Below are positions 1 to 7,674 of a stretch of DNA of 9,002 nt, piece by piece. Origin of the DNA: DATAQC01 sp038232455 (GTDB lineage Bacteria > Actinomycetota > Acidimicrobiia > Acidimicrobiales > AC-14); NCBI GenBank assembly GCA_038232455.1, contig JBBSHU010000113.1, forward strand, positions 1-9,002, written 5' to 3'. The translations under genes were made by a program, and so were the position numbers. Every line of letters starts with the position of its first letter. Position 1 is the first letter of the stretch. The notes beneath the pieces are model-generated. The model did no database searches. It was not told the DNA's origin and was given only the letters and a program-made list of their open reading frames with translations.

Positions 1-373
1 CGCCGACGTCGACGGGATTGGTGAGGGACGGTTCGTCGATCGACCGGGTTGAAGCGGGTTCGAGCCAAAGGGTGGCGACGGCGACGTCGATCACGGCCGG
101 CCCGAGGGCTGGCGACGGCGCCACCGATTCGGGCGCTGCCGTAACAGGCTGGAGCTGCGGCGGGGACGACGGCTCCGGTGACGGCTGGAGTTGGGGCTGA
201 GGCGGGGGTTCCGGTGTCGAGCGTGGAAGCGGCCGCGACTGAGGAGCCAGGGACCGGACGGCCAGGCCATCGCCGCCACGGGCCCGGGTCACGGCGACCG
301 CCGTCCCAGACGCGGCGAGAAGCGTTGCCACCACGGCCAGCACCGCCACCTGCCCTTGGCGCCGTTGCCGCAT
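1..373 (-). CDS. Secreted Pro-rich protein, N-terminal part (possible cell-wall hydrolase), cut by window edge
   Basis: The frame is open from an ATG at 373 to the left edge (124 codons, no stop), so only the N-terminus is visible. It begins with a basic n-region (MRQRRQGQ) and a hydrophobic stretch at about residues 9-28 ending in Ala-Val-Ala, which looks like a secretory signal peptide or a single anchor. Residues about 43-90 are a Pro/Gln/Ser-rich linker typical of exported actinobacterial wall proteins. The last ~30 residues (VIDVAVATLWLEPASTRSID, then EPSLTNPVDVG) resemble, from memory, the region that opens the SH3-like part of actinobacterial NlpC/P60 (C40) peptidases, but no catalytic residue is inside the window, so the function is an inference. 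A TACAGT box 6 bases before the ATG supports this start as leaderless. It is divergent from the M15 peptidase gene, which fits a cell-wall role. Export is fairly sure; the enzyme class is not. Confidence 0.72.
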   Translation of the reverse strand, partial: MRQRRQGQVAVLAVVATLLAASGTAVAVTRARGGDGLAVRSLAPQSRPLPRSTPEPPPQPQLQPSPEPSSPPQLQPVTAAPESVAPSPALGPAVIDVAVATLWLEPASTRSIDEPSLTNPVDVG

Positions 374-379
374 GAGCCG

Positions 380-385
380 ACTGTA
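380..385 (-). promoter_or_regulatory. -10 box, leaderless promoter of the secreted Pro-rich protein
   Basis: On the minus strand TACAGT (TANNNT type) lies 6 bases upstream of the ATG at 373. A transcript starting about 7 bases after the box would begin at the start codon, the leaderless layout common in actinobacteria. I see no good -35 hexamer, and no Shine-Dalgarno sequence precedes the ATG. Confidence 0.45.
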
Positions 386-404
386 CCGGGGTGGGTGGCA
401 AAGT

Positions 405-410
405 TACGAT
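405..410 (+). promoter_or_regulatory. -10 box, near-leaderless promoter of the M15 peptidase gene
   Basis: TACGAT lies 8 bases before the GTG at 419, so transcription would start at or just before that codon. This is the main reason for choosing GTG 419 over GTG 395, which would lie upstream of the box. No convincing -35 hexamer is visible. Its outer edge is only 19 bases from the opposing -10 box at 380-385. Confidence 0.42.
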
Positions 411-418
411 GGCTCGAC

Positions 419-1195
419 GTGTCCGCCCGACGATGCCCCCGGGCGCGACTGACCTTGTCGGCCCTCGCCCTCGCCGCCTGCTCGACGTCGCCCACGACCC
501 CGCTGCGGGCTGCGCCCTCCTCGATCGCATCGACGAGCACCACCACCGCCCCGGCGGTACCTACGACGACGCCGGAGGTCACCGCTACGACGATGCCGAC
601 GGTCAGCGCCACGACGGGTACGGCGGCGTCCGCCTTCGCCGCCACCGTGAGCGAGGTGGCGGCCGCCGATCTGGGCCGGTCGTGGCACAACGGATGCCCC
701 TTGGCGCCGGACCAGTTGCGGGTGGTGAAGCTCGGGTACTGGGGGTTCGACGACCGGCCGCACGAGGGTGCCGTCGTGGTGAACGCCTCGGTGGCCGACG
801 CGGCGATCTCGGTGTTCCGCCGGCTCTACGACGAGCACTTTCCGATACGGCGCATCGAGCCGATCGACGCCTTCGGCGGGGACGACAATGCGTCGATGGC
901 CGCCGACAACACCTCGGGGTTCAACTGCCGGGCGGCGGTGGCCCCCGGCCCACCCCAGTGGTCGGCTCATGCCTACGGCCAGGCGATCGACGTGAACCCG
1001 GTGGAAAACCCCTACGTCCAGGGGGCCGACGTGCTTCCGCCCGCCGGCGCCGCCTACGTCGACCGTTCGAGCTCCCGGCCGGGAATGGCCGAGCCCGCAG
1101 GACCGCTCACGGCGGCCTTCGCCGCCGCCGGGTGGGCGTGGGGCGGCACCTGGTCGTCGCCCGACTACCAACATTTTTCCGCCACCGGCGGCTGA
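419..1195 (+). CDS. M15-family zinc peptidase lipoprotein (D-Ala-D-Ala carboxypeptidase-like)
   Basis: 258 aa from GTG 419. The N-terminus (VSARRCPRARLTLSALALAA-C) is a lipoprotein signal with lipobox LAAC, so the mature protein would be anchored by Cys21 on the outer membrane face. A Ser/Thr/Pro-rich linker follows at about residues 22-75. The C-terminal domain carries the M15 zinc site: SAHAYGQAIDVNP (His184, Asp191) and, near the end, DYQHFS (His252), preceded by GWAWGGTW. The stretch DNTSGFNCR before the site is also typical of the family. M15 enzymes cut peptidoglycan stem peptides (DD-carboxypeptidase or L-Ala-D-Glu endopeptidase); which bond is cut cannot be told here. No ATG lies in frame upstream of the signal, and GTG 395 is an alternative start (266 aa). 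It converges on the L,D-transpeptidase gene with 6 bases between stops, so the two face each other without room for a terminator. Confidence 0.88.
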   Translation: MSARRCPRARLTLSALALAACSTSPTTPLRAAPSSIASTSTTTAPAVPTTTPEVTATTMPTVSATTGTAASAFAATVSEVAAADLGRSWHNGCPLAPDQLRVVKLGYWGFDDRPHEGAVVVNASVADAAISVFRRLYDEHFPIRRIEPIDAFGGDDNASMAADNTSGFNCRAAVAPGPPQWSAHAYGQAIDVNPVENPYVQGADVLPPAGAAYVDRSSSRPGMAEPAGPLTAAFAAAGWAWGGTWSSPDYQHFSATGG

Positions 1196-1201
1196 CAGGC
1201 C

Positions 1202-2080
1202 CTACAGCCTCGGAAGCTCCGATTCGGGTCCCATCACGATGCGCGTCGACCCGGGGGCGATCCACCTCAGCGTCGTGAGCAACTCGTCCTCGGGCAGGCT
1301 CACGCATCCGGCGGTAGAGCCGCCCGTCGACTCGTGCAGGAAGATCCCTGAGCCGATCCCGCCGCGAGGAGGGACGTTGAAGTCGATCAGGGCCACGTAG
1401 CGGTAGGCCACGGCGTAGTCGACCAGGTGCTCGAAGTGCCCCCACGGTGCCTGGGCGGGGTCGACCGGACCCTGCTGATGGGTGTTGTAGTCCGGACTGG
1501 CCGGGTCCTCCACCCAGTAGTCGGTGGCGCCGATGCCGAACCATCCCCCGGCGTAACCGGGGTTGGCCTCCAAGCCGAACCCGGTACCGAACCCGAACGA
1601 ACCCACCGGGGAGCGTCGCGTCGCCTCGCCCGGCTCGTACGCCCATCCGGCGCCACCGACACCGGCGTCCCACGGTCCGCCGGCCTGGGCCCACGACCCG
1701 TCCCCCCGCCGCTCCCAGAGGGTCAGACTGGCGGTCGACGACGACCACGACGACGACACGACGGTGATCACCTTCGACGCCCCTCCCGTGTCGCCGACCT
1801 CGTCGATCACCCGGGACGACGCCGCCGCGGGCTGCTGTGGCGTCGCGTCTGCCGATGCCGTCGACCCACCCGCGGCCGGCACCGCCGTGGGTGCGGTCGT
1901 CGGTCCCGGCGTCGCCGGAGCAGACGAGGGCTGGGTCGACGACGGATCGGAGGTCACCGGCACCGCGGACGATGTGGTGGTAGAGCCAAGCGAGAGAGGG
2001 GCCGACCGAACGGCCGACCGGTCATTGCCGCACGCACCGATCAGCGTGGCCAAAAGAACGGCGATCACCGCTACCCGCAT
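1202..2080 (-). CDS. YkuD-type L,D-transpeptidase lipoprotein
   Basis: 292 aa from the ATG at 2080. The N-terminus MRVAVIAVLLATLIGAC is a short lipoprotein signal with lipobox IGAC (lipid-bearing Cys17). A long Ser/Thr/Pro/Ala linker (about residues 18-90) spaces the enzyme from the membrane. The catalytic region near the C-terminus reads GIFLHESTGGSTAGCVSLPE: His249 and the nucleophile candidate Cys259 fit the YkuD (PF03734) site, though Ala replaces the usual His just before Gly-Cys, as I recall for a secreted actinobacterial subgroup. L,D-transpeptidases make 3-3 crosslinks in peptidoglycan or attach proteins to it; the exact reaction is unproven. Alternative starts in the same frame are GTG 2098 (5 bases after a -10 box, so possibly leaderless) and GTG 2116 (upstream of that box, less likely). 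The gene lies downstream of hspR on the same strand but appears to have its own promoter. Confidence 0.86.
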   Translation of the reverse strand: MRVAVIAVLLATLIGACGNDRSAVRSAPLSLGSTTTSSAVPVTSDPSSTQPSSAPATPGPTTAPTAVPAAGGSTASADATPQQPAAASSRVIDEVGDTGGASKVITVVSSSWSSSTASLTLWERRGDGSWAQAGGPWDAGVGGAGWAYEPGEATRRSPVGSFGFGTGFGLEANPGYAGGWFGIGATDYWVEDPASPDYNTHQQGPVDPAQAPWGHFEHLVDYAVAYRYVALIDFNVPPRGGIGSGIFLHESTGGSTAGCVSLPEDELLTTLRWIAPGSTRIVMGPESELPRL

Positions 2081-2103
2081 CGCCCCAGCTCTGACCACCC
2101 GCC

Positions 2104-2109
2104 ACGATA
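2104..2109 (-). promoter_or_regulatory. -10 box of the L,D-transpeptidase gene
   Basis: TATCGT on the minus strand lies 23 bases before ATG 2080 and 5 bases before GTG 2098. It would give either a short leader containing a weak purine-rich AGAGCTGGGG before the ATG, or a leaderless transcript from the GTG. No -35 hexamer is evident. Confidence 0.35.
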
Positions 2110-2128
2110 CCGCCACCCCACTCGAACC

Positions 2129-2170
2129 GGTCGGGCTTCACCGTGTCCTGGGACGCCCCGAAACCCGACC
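2129..2170 (-). terminator. Possible hairpin terminator after hspR
   Basis: Arms GGTCGGG (2129-2135) and CCCGACC (2164-2170) form a perfect 7-bp stem in the gap just past the hspR stop, with a 28-base loop. There is no T-tract after it, so at best it is an actinobacterial-style stem without U-tail; the large loop makes it weak. Confidence 0.25.
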
Positions 2171-2177
2171 AGACGGG

Positions 2178-2549
2178 TCAGCGGCGGCCGCGGTAGGGAA
2201 CGGGGGACTGCTCGACCGGGACCAGGTCGCGCCGGTACTGGCGGTGGGTGCGGTCGATGGCCTCCCTCGCATCGGCCACCACCTGGTTGAGTTGTTTGCG
2301 CAACCGGGCCACCTCGGCCTCCAGCTCCATCACCGCCTTGACCCCGGCCAGGTTGAGGCCGGCCTCGGTGAGCTCGTGGATGCGGCGAAGGCGGGCGATG
2401 TCGCGTTCGCTGTAACGACGGCTGCCGCCTCCCGTGCGGGCGGGGTCGAGCAGGCCCCGGCGTTCGTAGATGCGCAGCGTCTGCGGATGGACGCCGGCCA
2501 GCTCGGCGGCCACCGAGATCACGTAGACGCCACGGTCGAAGTTGCCCAC
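2178..2549 (-). CDS. hspR: HspR, MerR-family heat-shock repressor
   Basis: 123 aa, GTG start. Residues about 8-76 form a MerR-type winged helix (VYVISVAAELAGVHPQTLRI then YERRGLLDP, GGSRRYSERDIARLRRI). Residues about 72-100 (VMELEAEVARLRKQLNQVV) look like the dimerising coiled coil, followed by a basic tail. The sequence and the position as last gene of dnaK-grpE-dnaJ-hspR are those of HspR, which in Streptomyces and Mycobacterium represses the dnaK operon by binding HAIR sites and needs DnaK as co-repressor. An imperfect HAIR site is present before dnaK here, so the protein should repress its own operon and release it when DnaK is titrated by unfolded proteins. The dnaJ stop is 2 bases before the GTG, which points to translational coupling; a GGGGG tract 8 or so bases upstream may act as ribosome binding site. 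Confidence 0.93.
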   Translation of the reverse strand: MGNFDRGVYVISVAAELAGVHPQTLRIYERRGLLDPARTGGGSRRYSERDIARLRRIHELTEAGLNLAGVKAVMELEAEVARLRKQLNQVVADAREAIDRTHRQYRRDLVPVEQSPVPYRGRR

Positions 2550-2551
2550 CG

Positions 2552-3712
2552 TCAGACCCCCAGGTGGGAACGGGGCGACTCGGTCGAGGCCGCCGCCAGC
2601 GCCTCGACGGCCTCCCGTTGGGTCGCGGAGAGCTTCGACGGCACCTCCACCTCGACGGTGACCAGGAGGTCGCCGGGGCTCGACGATCCGGCCGTGGCGG
2701 AGCCCGACGGGACGCCCCGGTTACGCACCCGGAAGGTCTTCCCCGATTTGGTACCGGGCGGGATCTTCACGGTGACGGGGTCGTCGAGGGTGGGCACCTT
2801 GATCTCGGCGCCGAGGGCGGCCTCGGCAAAGGTGACGGGCACGTTCAAGGTCAGGTCGCGGCCGCGGCGGCCGAACAGCTGGTGGGGCGCCACCTTGACG
2901 ATGACGTAGAGGTCGCCGGGCGGCCCGCCCTGGGCGCCCGGCCCGCCTTTGCCCTTCAACCGGATGCGCTGGTCGTTGGCCACGCCGGCAGGAATGCGGA
3001 CCTTGACCTGGCGGGGCCGCATCTCGGTGCCCGCGCCTCGACACGTGGGGCAGGGCGTCTCGACGACCATGCCCCGGCCCCCGCACTGGGGGCACGGCCG
3101 GCTGAACGAGAAGAAACCCTGGTTGTCGTCGAGCACGCCTCGTCCGGAGCACCGGGAGCACACGGTGGCGCTGGTTCCGGGAGCCGCCCCGCTGCCGTGA
3201 CAGGTGGAGCAGGTGGCCTCGGACGTGATGTTCAGCCCGGTGGTGACCCCGTGGGCGGCGTCGAGGAACGACAGGTGCAGCTCGGCCTCCAGGTTGTCGC
3301 CCCGGCGGGGCCCGGCGGCATTGGAGCTCGCCTGTCCCCCACCGCGGATACGACCGAACAGGTCGCCGAACACACCGCCGAGGTCGTCGGTGGAGAACCC
3401 GAAGTTCCCTCCACCGCCGCGCCCTCCGGCCCCACCCGGACGGCCCGCGGCACCGGCGCCGGCGAAGGGGTTGGCCACCGGGCCGAGGCGGCGGATCTCG
3501 TCGTACTCCTTGCGCTTGTCGACATCGCCCACCACGTCGTAGGCCGCCGAGATCTCCTTGAAGCGCTCCTCGCTGCCGGGGTGGGCATCGGGATGGTGGG
3601 CCTTGGCCAGCTTGCGGTAGGCGCGGCGCAACTCGTCCTCGGACGCCTTCTCAGAGACTCCGAGAACCTTGTAGTAGTCCTTCTCGTACCACTCACGCTG
3701 GGCCTGGGCCAC
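2552..3712 (-). CDS. dnaJ: DnaJ (Hsp40) co-chaperone
   Basis: 386 aa, GTG start, all type I Hsp40 domains present. J domain at about residues 12-75 (DYYKVLGVSEKASEDELRRA) with the HPD motif at 40-42 that stimulates DnaK ATPase. Gly/Phe-rich region at about 80-127. Zinc domain with four complete CxxCxGxG repeats: CSTCHGSG (168), CSRCSGRG (185), CPQCGGRG (207) and CPTCRGAG (221). The two C-terminal substrate-binding domains follow to about residue 358. The J domain begins after an extra ten or so residues (MAQAQREWYEK), a feature of the actinobacterial DnaJ1 encoded in dnaK operons. It hands unfolded clients to DnaK in the cytoplasm. The start lies 6 bases after the grpE stop and is served by a GGTGA ribosome binding site that includes that stop codon. 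Confidence 0.96.
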   Translation of the reverse strand: MAQAQREWYEKDYYKVLGVSEKASEDELRRAYRKLAKAHHPDAHPGSEERFKEISAAYDVVGDVDKRKEYDEIRRLGPVANPFAGAGAAGRPGGAGGRGGGGNFGFSTDDLGGVFGDLFGRIRGGGQASSNAAGPRRGDNLEAELHLSFLDAAHGVTTGLNITSEATCSTCHGSGAAPGTSATVCSRCSGRGVLDDNQGFFSFSRPCPQCGGRGMVVETPCPTCRGAGTEMRPRQVKVRIPAGVANDQRIRLKGKGGPGAQGGPPGDLYVIVKVAPHQLFGRRGRDLTLNVPVTFAEAALGAEIKVPTLDDPVTVKIPPGTKSGKTFRVRNRGVPSGSATAGSSSPGDLLVTVEVEVPSKLSATQREAVEALAAASTESPRSHLGV

Positions 3713-3717
3713 CGCAA

Positions 3718-3724
3718 CTCACCC
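3718..3724 (-). promoter_or_regulatory. Ribosome binding site of dnaJ overlapping the grpE stop
   Basis: Minus-strand GGGTGAG, with GGTGA 6 bases before the dnaJ GTG. The TGA inside it is the grpE stop, so ribosomes ending grpE sit directly on the dnaJ initiation site. This fixes GTG 3712 as the start. Confidence 0.6.
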
Positions 3725-4485
3725 GCGTACCTTCACCATGGCCGGCCGCAGGACACGCCCCTTCCAGCGGTATCCACTCCGGAGCACCTCCGACACGAGA
3801 GGCCCGTCGTCGGCGTCCTCGTGGGCCACAGCGTCGGCCTCGTTGGGATCGAACGCCTCGCCCTCGGGGTGGATGCGCTGCAGGCCCTCCTTCTCGAGCA
3901 CTCCCAGCAGGGTGGCGTGGACCTGGTCGAAACCCTCGCCGTGGGCCAGGGCCAGATCGAAGGTGTCGAGGGTGCCGAGGAGCTTCTCGACGAGGGACTC
4001 GGCCGCCCGCGCCACGTGGTCGCTCTGCTGCTTGAGCATGCGCTTGCGGTAGTTGTCGAAGTCGGCCGTGACCCGCCTGAGCTGCTCGAGGTAGTCGTCG
4101 CGCTCGGCGGCCAGGTGGTCGAGGTCGTCGAGGACGGCGTGCTCGGCCTCATCGACCTTCTCGTCGATCTCGGCCGCCTCCTCGGCGCGCGCCTCGGCCA
4201 GGGCCTCGTCGGCGATGCGCTCGGCCTCGGCGATGAGCTCGGGGTCGGCATCCTCGCCACCCTCCACCGACTCGTCGGAGTCGAGCGAGTCGCGCACCAC
4301 CACGTCCTCGGCGCCGACCGCCTCCCGCAGCTCGTCCCAGGTGGACGACGCCTCGGAGGCGCCCGCCGATGCGTCAGCGTCGGCATCGGCGGGCGGAGAC
4401 TCCTGAGCCCCGGAACCGGTGCCCCGTTCCCGAGCGCGCCGGCCCAGAATTCCACCCAGAGGAACCTCTGGCACCTCCTCCGTCA

Positions 4486-4486
<1 letters not shown>
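3719..4486 (-). CDS. grpE: GrpE nucleotide exchange factor
   Basis: 255 aa from an ATG whose first base is the last base of the dnaK stop (TGATG), so translation is coupled to dnaK. GrpE releases ADP from DnaK and resets the chaperone cycle. Residues about 1-110 are a long, very acidic low-complexity N-terminal extension (Asp/Glu/Ala/Ser runs). A coiled coil follows (about 110-165) containing the ADFDNYRKR motif (141-149). The C-terminal beta domain ends in VLRSGYRWKGRVLRPAMVKV, the GrpE family signature. At 255 aa it is longer than the usual ~200 residues, almost entirely because of the acidic N-terminus. In the loop FDPNEADAVAH the position where many GrpE have His-Glu-Ala reads Ala-Asp-Ala, a small deviation. 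Identification is secure. Confidence 0.95.
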
Positions 4487-6312
<1,826 letters not shown>

Positions 6313-6319
6313 GGGTGCT

Positions 6320-6325
6320 TCCTCC
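6320..6325 (-). promoter_or_regulatory. Ribosome binding site of dnaK
   Basis: GGAGGA on the minus strand, 7 bases before the dnaK ATG. It is the strongest Shine-Dalgarno sequence in the window and contrasts with the leaderless or weak sites of the other genes. Confidence 0.85.
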
Positions 6326-6331
6326 GATATT

Positions 6332-6353
6332 CAGACCCTGGAAGGGGTCACTG
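6332..6353 (-). promoter_or_regulatory. Hairpin in the dnaK leader
   Basis: GACCC (6334-6338) and GGGTC (6345-6349) pair around a 6-base loop. Two more pairs (CA 6332-6333 with TG 6352-6353) extend the stem across a 2-base bulge. It lies 6 bases upstream of the GGAGGA site in the predicted untranslated leader. It might affect transcript stability or initiation, but nothing beyond the pairing supports a function. Confidence 0.35.
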
Positions 6354-6361
6354 ACGGTTTG

Positions 6362-6392
6362 ACAATACCAAAGTTGAGTGCCTTCGTATCAA
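6362..6392 (-). promoter_or_regulatory. Promoter of the dnaK operon
   Basis: Minus strand: -35 TTGATA (6387-6392, five of six to TTGACA), a 19-base spacer, and -10 TATTGT (6362-6367, four of six to TATAAT). Predicted start near 6355 would give a leader of about 43 bases. The spacer is 2 bases longer than ideal, which suits a repressed promoter. The -35 lies inside the HAIR-like site. Confidence 0.5.
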
Positions 6393-6393
6393 G
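6373..6393 (-). promoter_or_regulatory. HAIR-like HspR operator
   Basis: Minus strand CTTGATA, 7 bases, ACTCAAC. Compared with the HAIR consensus CTTGAGT-N7-ACTCAAG it matches 5 of 7 and 6 of 7 positions with the exact 7-base spacer. It covers the -35 of the dnaK promoter, where HspR binding would block RNA polymerase. hspR being the last gene of this operon makes the assignment strong despite the imperfect arms. Confidence 0.75.
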
Positions 6394-6415
6394 GTCTCTG
6401 GTACCGACGTTATTC

Positions 6416-6447
6416 CTGTCAGCCTAGCGAAGGCAATCCCGGGACAG
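6416..6447 (-). terminator. Possible stem-loop after apgM
   Basis: Just after the apgM stop, the minus strand has nested arms: CTGTC/GACAG (6443-6447 with 6416-6420) around GCCT/AGGC (6431-6434 with 6422-6425). There is no T-tract. It may separate apgM transcription from the dnaK promoter; the short arms make it a weak call. Confidence 0.25.
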
Positions 6448-6450
6448 CCG

Positions 6451-7650
6451 TCAGGCGCCGTACTTAGCCAGGCGACCGGAGGCGGCGAGCATGATGGTCA
6501 TCAGATCGGCGGCCGGACGGCGGCCCATGGCTCCACCCAGGCAGGCGGTCTCGCCGAAGCTCTGCACGGCGTCGCGACCCACCCGGGGACCCCACATCAA
6601 CAGCGGGACGGGGTGCCAGGAGTGGGCGGCCATCTGGCTGGGGGTGGCGTGATCGCCGGTGACGACCACTACGTCGGGATCGAGGGCGAGGAGGTCGGGG
6701 ATGGCCGCGTCGAGAGTCTCGATGGCGACAACCTTGGCGTCGAAGTCGCCGTCCTCGCCGGCCGAATCGGGACCCTTGTGGTGGAAGAAGAAGTAGTCGT
6801 GGCGGATCCAGGTGTCGGAGACGAGGGTGATCTGGGCGCTCAGGTCGGCGGCGGGACCGAGCACGTCCATGCCGACCAGACGGGCGAGGCCCCGGTACAT
6901 CGGATAGACGGCCACCGCCGCCGGGTTCAGGCCGTAGCGGTCGGTCATCGAGGGCAGCTCCTGGTGGGAGTCGAAGCCCCGCAGGAGCAGACAGTTGGTC
7001 TTGGGCAGGCCGGCCAGGGCCTGGCGGCTCTGGCGGTCGAGATCGGCCACGACCTCGGCGGCGTGGTCGGCCTCGGGGGTGCGGGCGCGGGCGACCAGAG
7101 GGGCGACTCCCGTGGCCTGAGGGTCGGTGTCGGTGAGCTGAGGGGAAAGGCCCTCACCGCGTAAGACCACGAGCACCCGGTGCTGGGCCTCGTGGGCGAA
7201 GGTGACCTCCACTCCGTCGATGTGGACGCCCTCGCGAAGGAGGCGCACGGCCTCTTCGCCCTCGGCCGTGGAGGGCCGGCCGGCCCGACGGTCGGTCACC
7301 CGGCCCTGGTCGTCGAGGGTGGCCAGGTTGGCCCGGGCGGCCACGTCGCCGGGCTTCAGCTCGACTTCGAGGCCGGCCGCCGACAGCGCCCCGCGGCCGA
7401 GCACGAACTCGTAGGGTTCGTAGCCGAACAGGGCCAGGTGAGCCGGTCCCGAGCCCGGAGTGATGCCCGCGCCCACGGGTTCGTGCAAGCCGGTGCTGCC
7501 AGCCGCAGCCAGACGGTCGAGGTTCGGCGTGGCCGCCTCTTCGAGCTCGCTTCCACGGTCGGGGCCGGCGAACCCGCCCAGGCCGTCCATCACGACGAGC
7601 AGGATCCGGGTGTCGGCGGGTTGGAGGAGGCTTTTCAGATTGGCAGGCAT
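6451..7650 (-). CDS. apgM: Cofactor-independent phosphoglycerate mutase, archaeal type (ApgM)
   Basis: 399 aa from ATG 7650 (a GTG directly before it is an alternative). This family interconverts 3- and 2-phosphoglycerate in glycolysis without 2,3-bisphosphoglycerate and belongs to the alkaline phosphatase superfamily with two bound metal ions. Visible site residues: Asp22 in LLVVMDGLGG, the phosphorylated serine Ser67 in GITPGSGPAHLALFGYEP, the metal-binding clusters FFFHHKGPDSAGEDGD (about 287-302) and VTGDHATP (about 330-337), and HSWHPVPLLMWGP (about 343-355). The length fits ApgM (about 400 aa) and not the ~510-residue GpmI type. A GGGTG purine stretch precedes the ATG. The orphan winged-helix gene ends 24 bases upstream on the same strand, so the two are probably co-transcribed. 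dnaK begins 138 bases downstream with its own promoter. Confidence 0.93.
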   Translation of the reverse strand: MPANLKSLLQPADTRILLVVMDGLGGFAGPDRGSELEEAATPNLDRLAAAGSTGLHEPVGAGITPGSGPAHLALFGYEPYEFVLGRGALSAAGLEVELKPGDVAARANLATLDDQGRVTDRRAGRPSTAEGEEAVRLLREGVHIDGVEVTFAHEAQHRVLVVLRGEGLSPQLTDTDPQATGVAPLVARARTPEADHAAEVVADLDRQSRQALAGLPKTNCLLLRGFDSHQELPSMTDRYGLNPAAVAVYPMYRGLARLVGMDVLGPAADLSAQITLVSDTWIRHDYFFFHHKGPDSAGEDGDFDAKVVAIETLDAAIPDLLALDPDVVVVTGDHATPSQMAAHSWHPVPLLMWGPRVGRDAVQSFGETACLGGAMGRRPAADLMTIMLAASGRLAKYGA

Positions 7651-7674
7651 CACCTCACCCTACGGGCCGAAGCC

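Noticed and set aside
409..460. ATG 409 (MARRVRPTMPPG) as start of the M15 gene through a frameshift
   Set aside because: It gives an attractive N-terminus but needs a frame change in the C-run near 436-440; GTG 419 in the correct frame, 8 bases after a -10 box, already gives a complete lipoprotein signal.
404..1174. Minus-strand open frame opposite the M15 peptidase gene
   Set aside because: Arg/Gly-rich shadow of a gene with clear lipobox and zinc-site motifs on the plus strand.
1196..1201. Shared bidirectional terminator between the convergent M15 and L,D-transpeptidase genes
   Set aside because: Only 6 bases separate the stops and I see no strong stem-loop across the junction.
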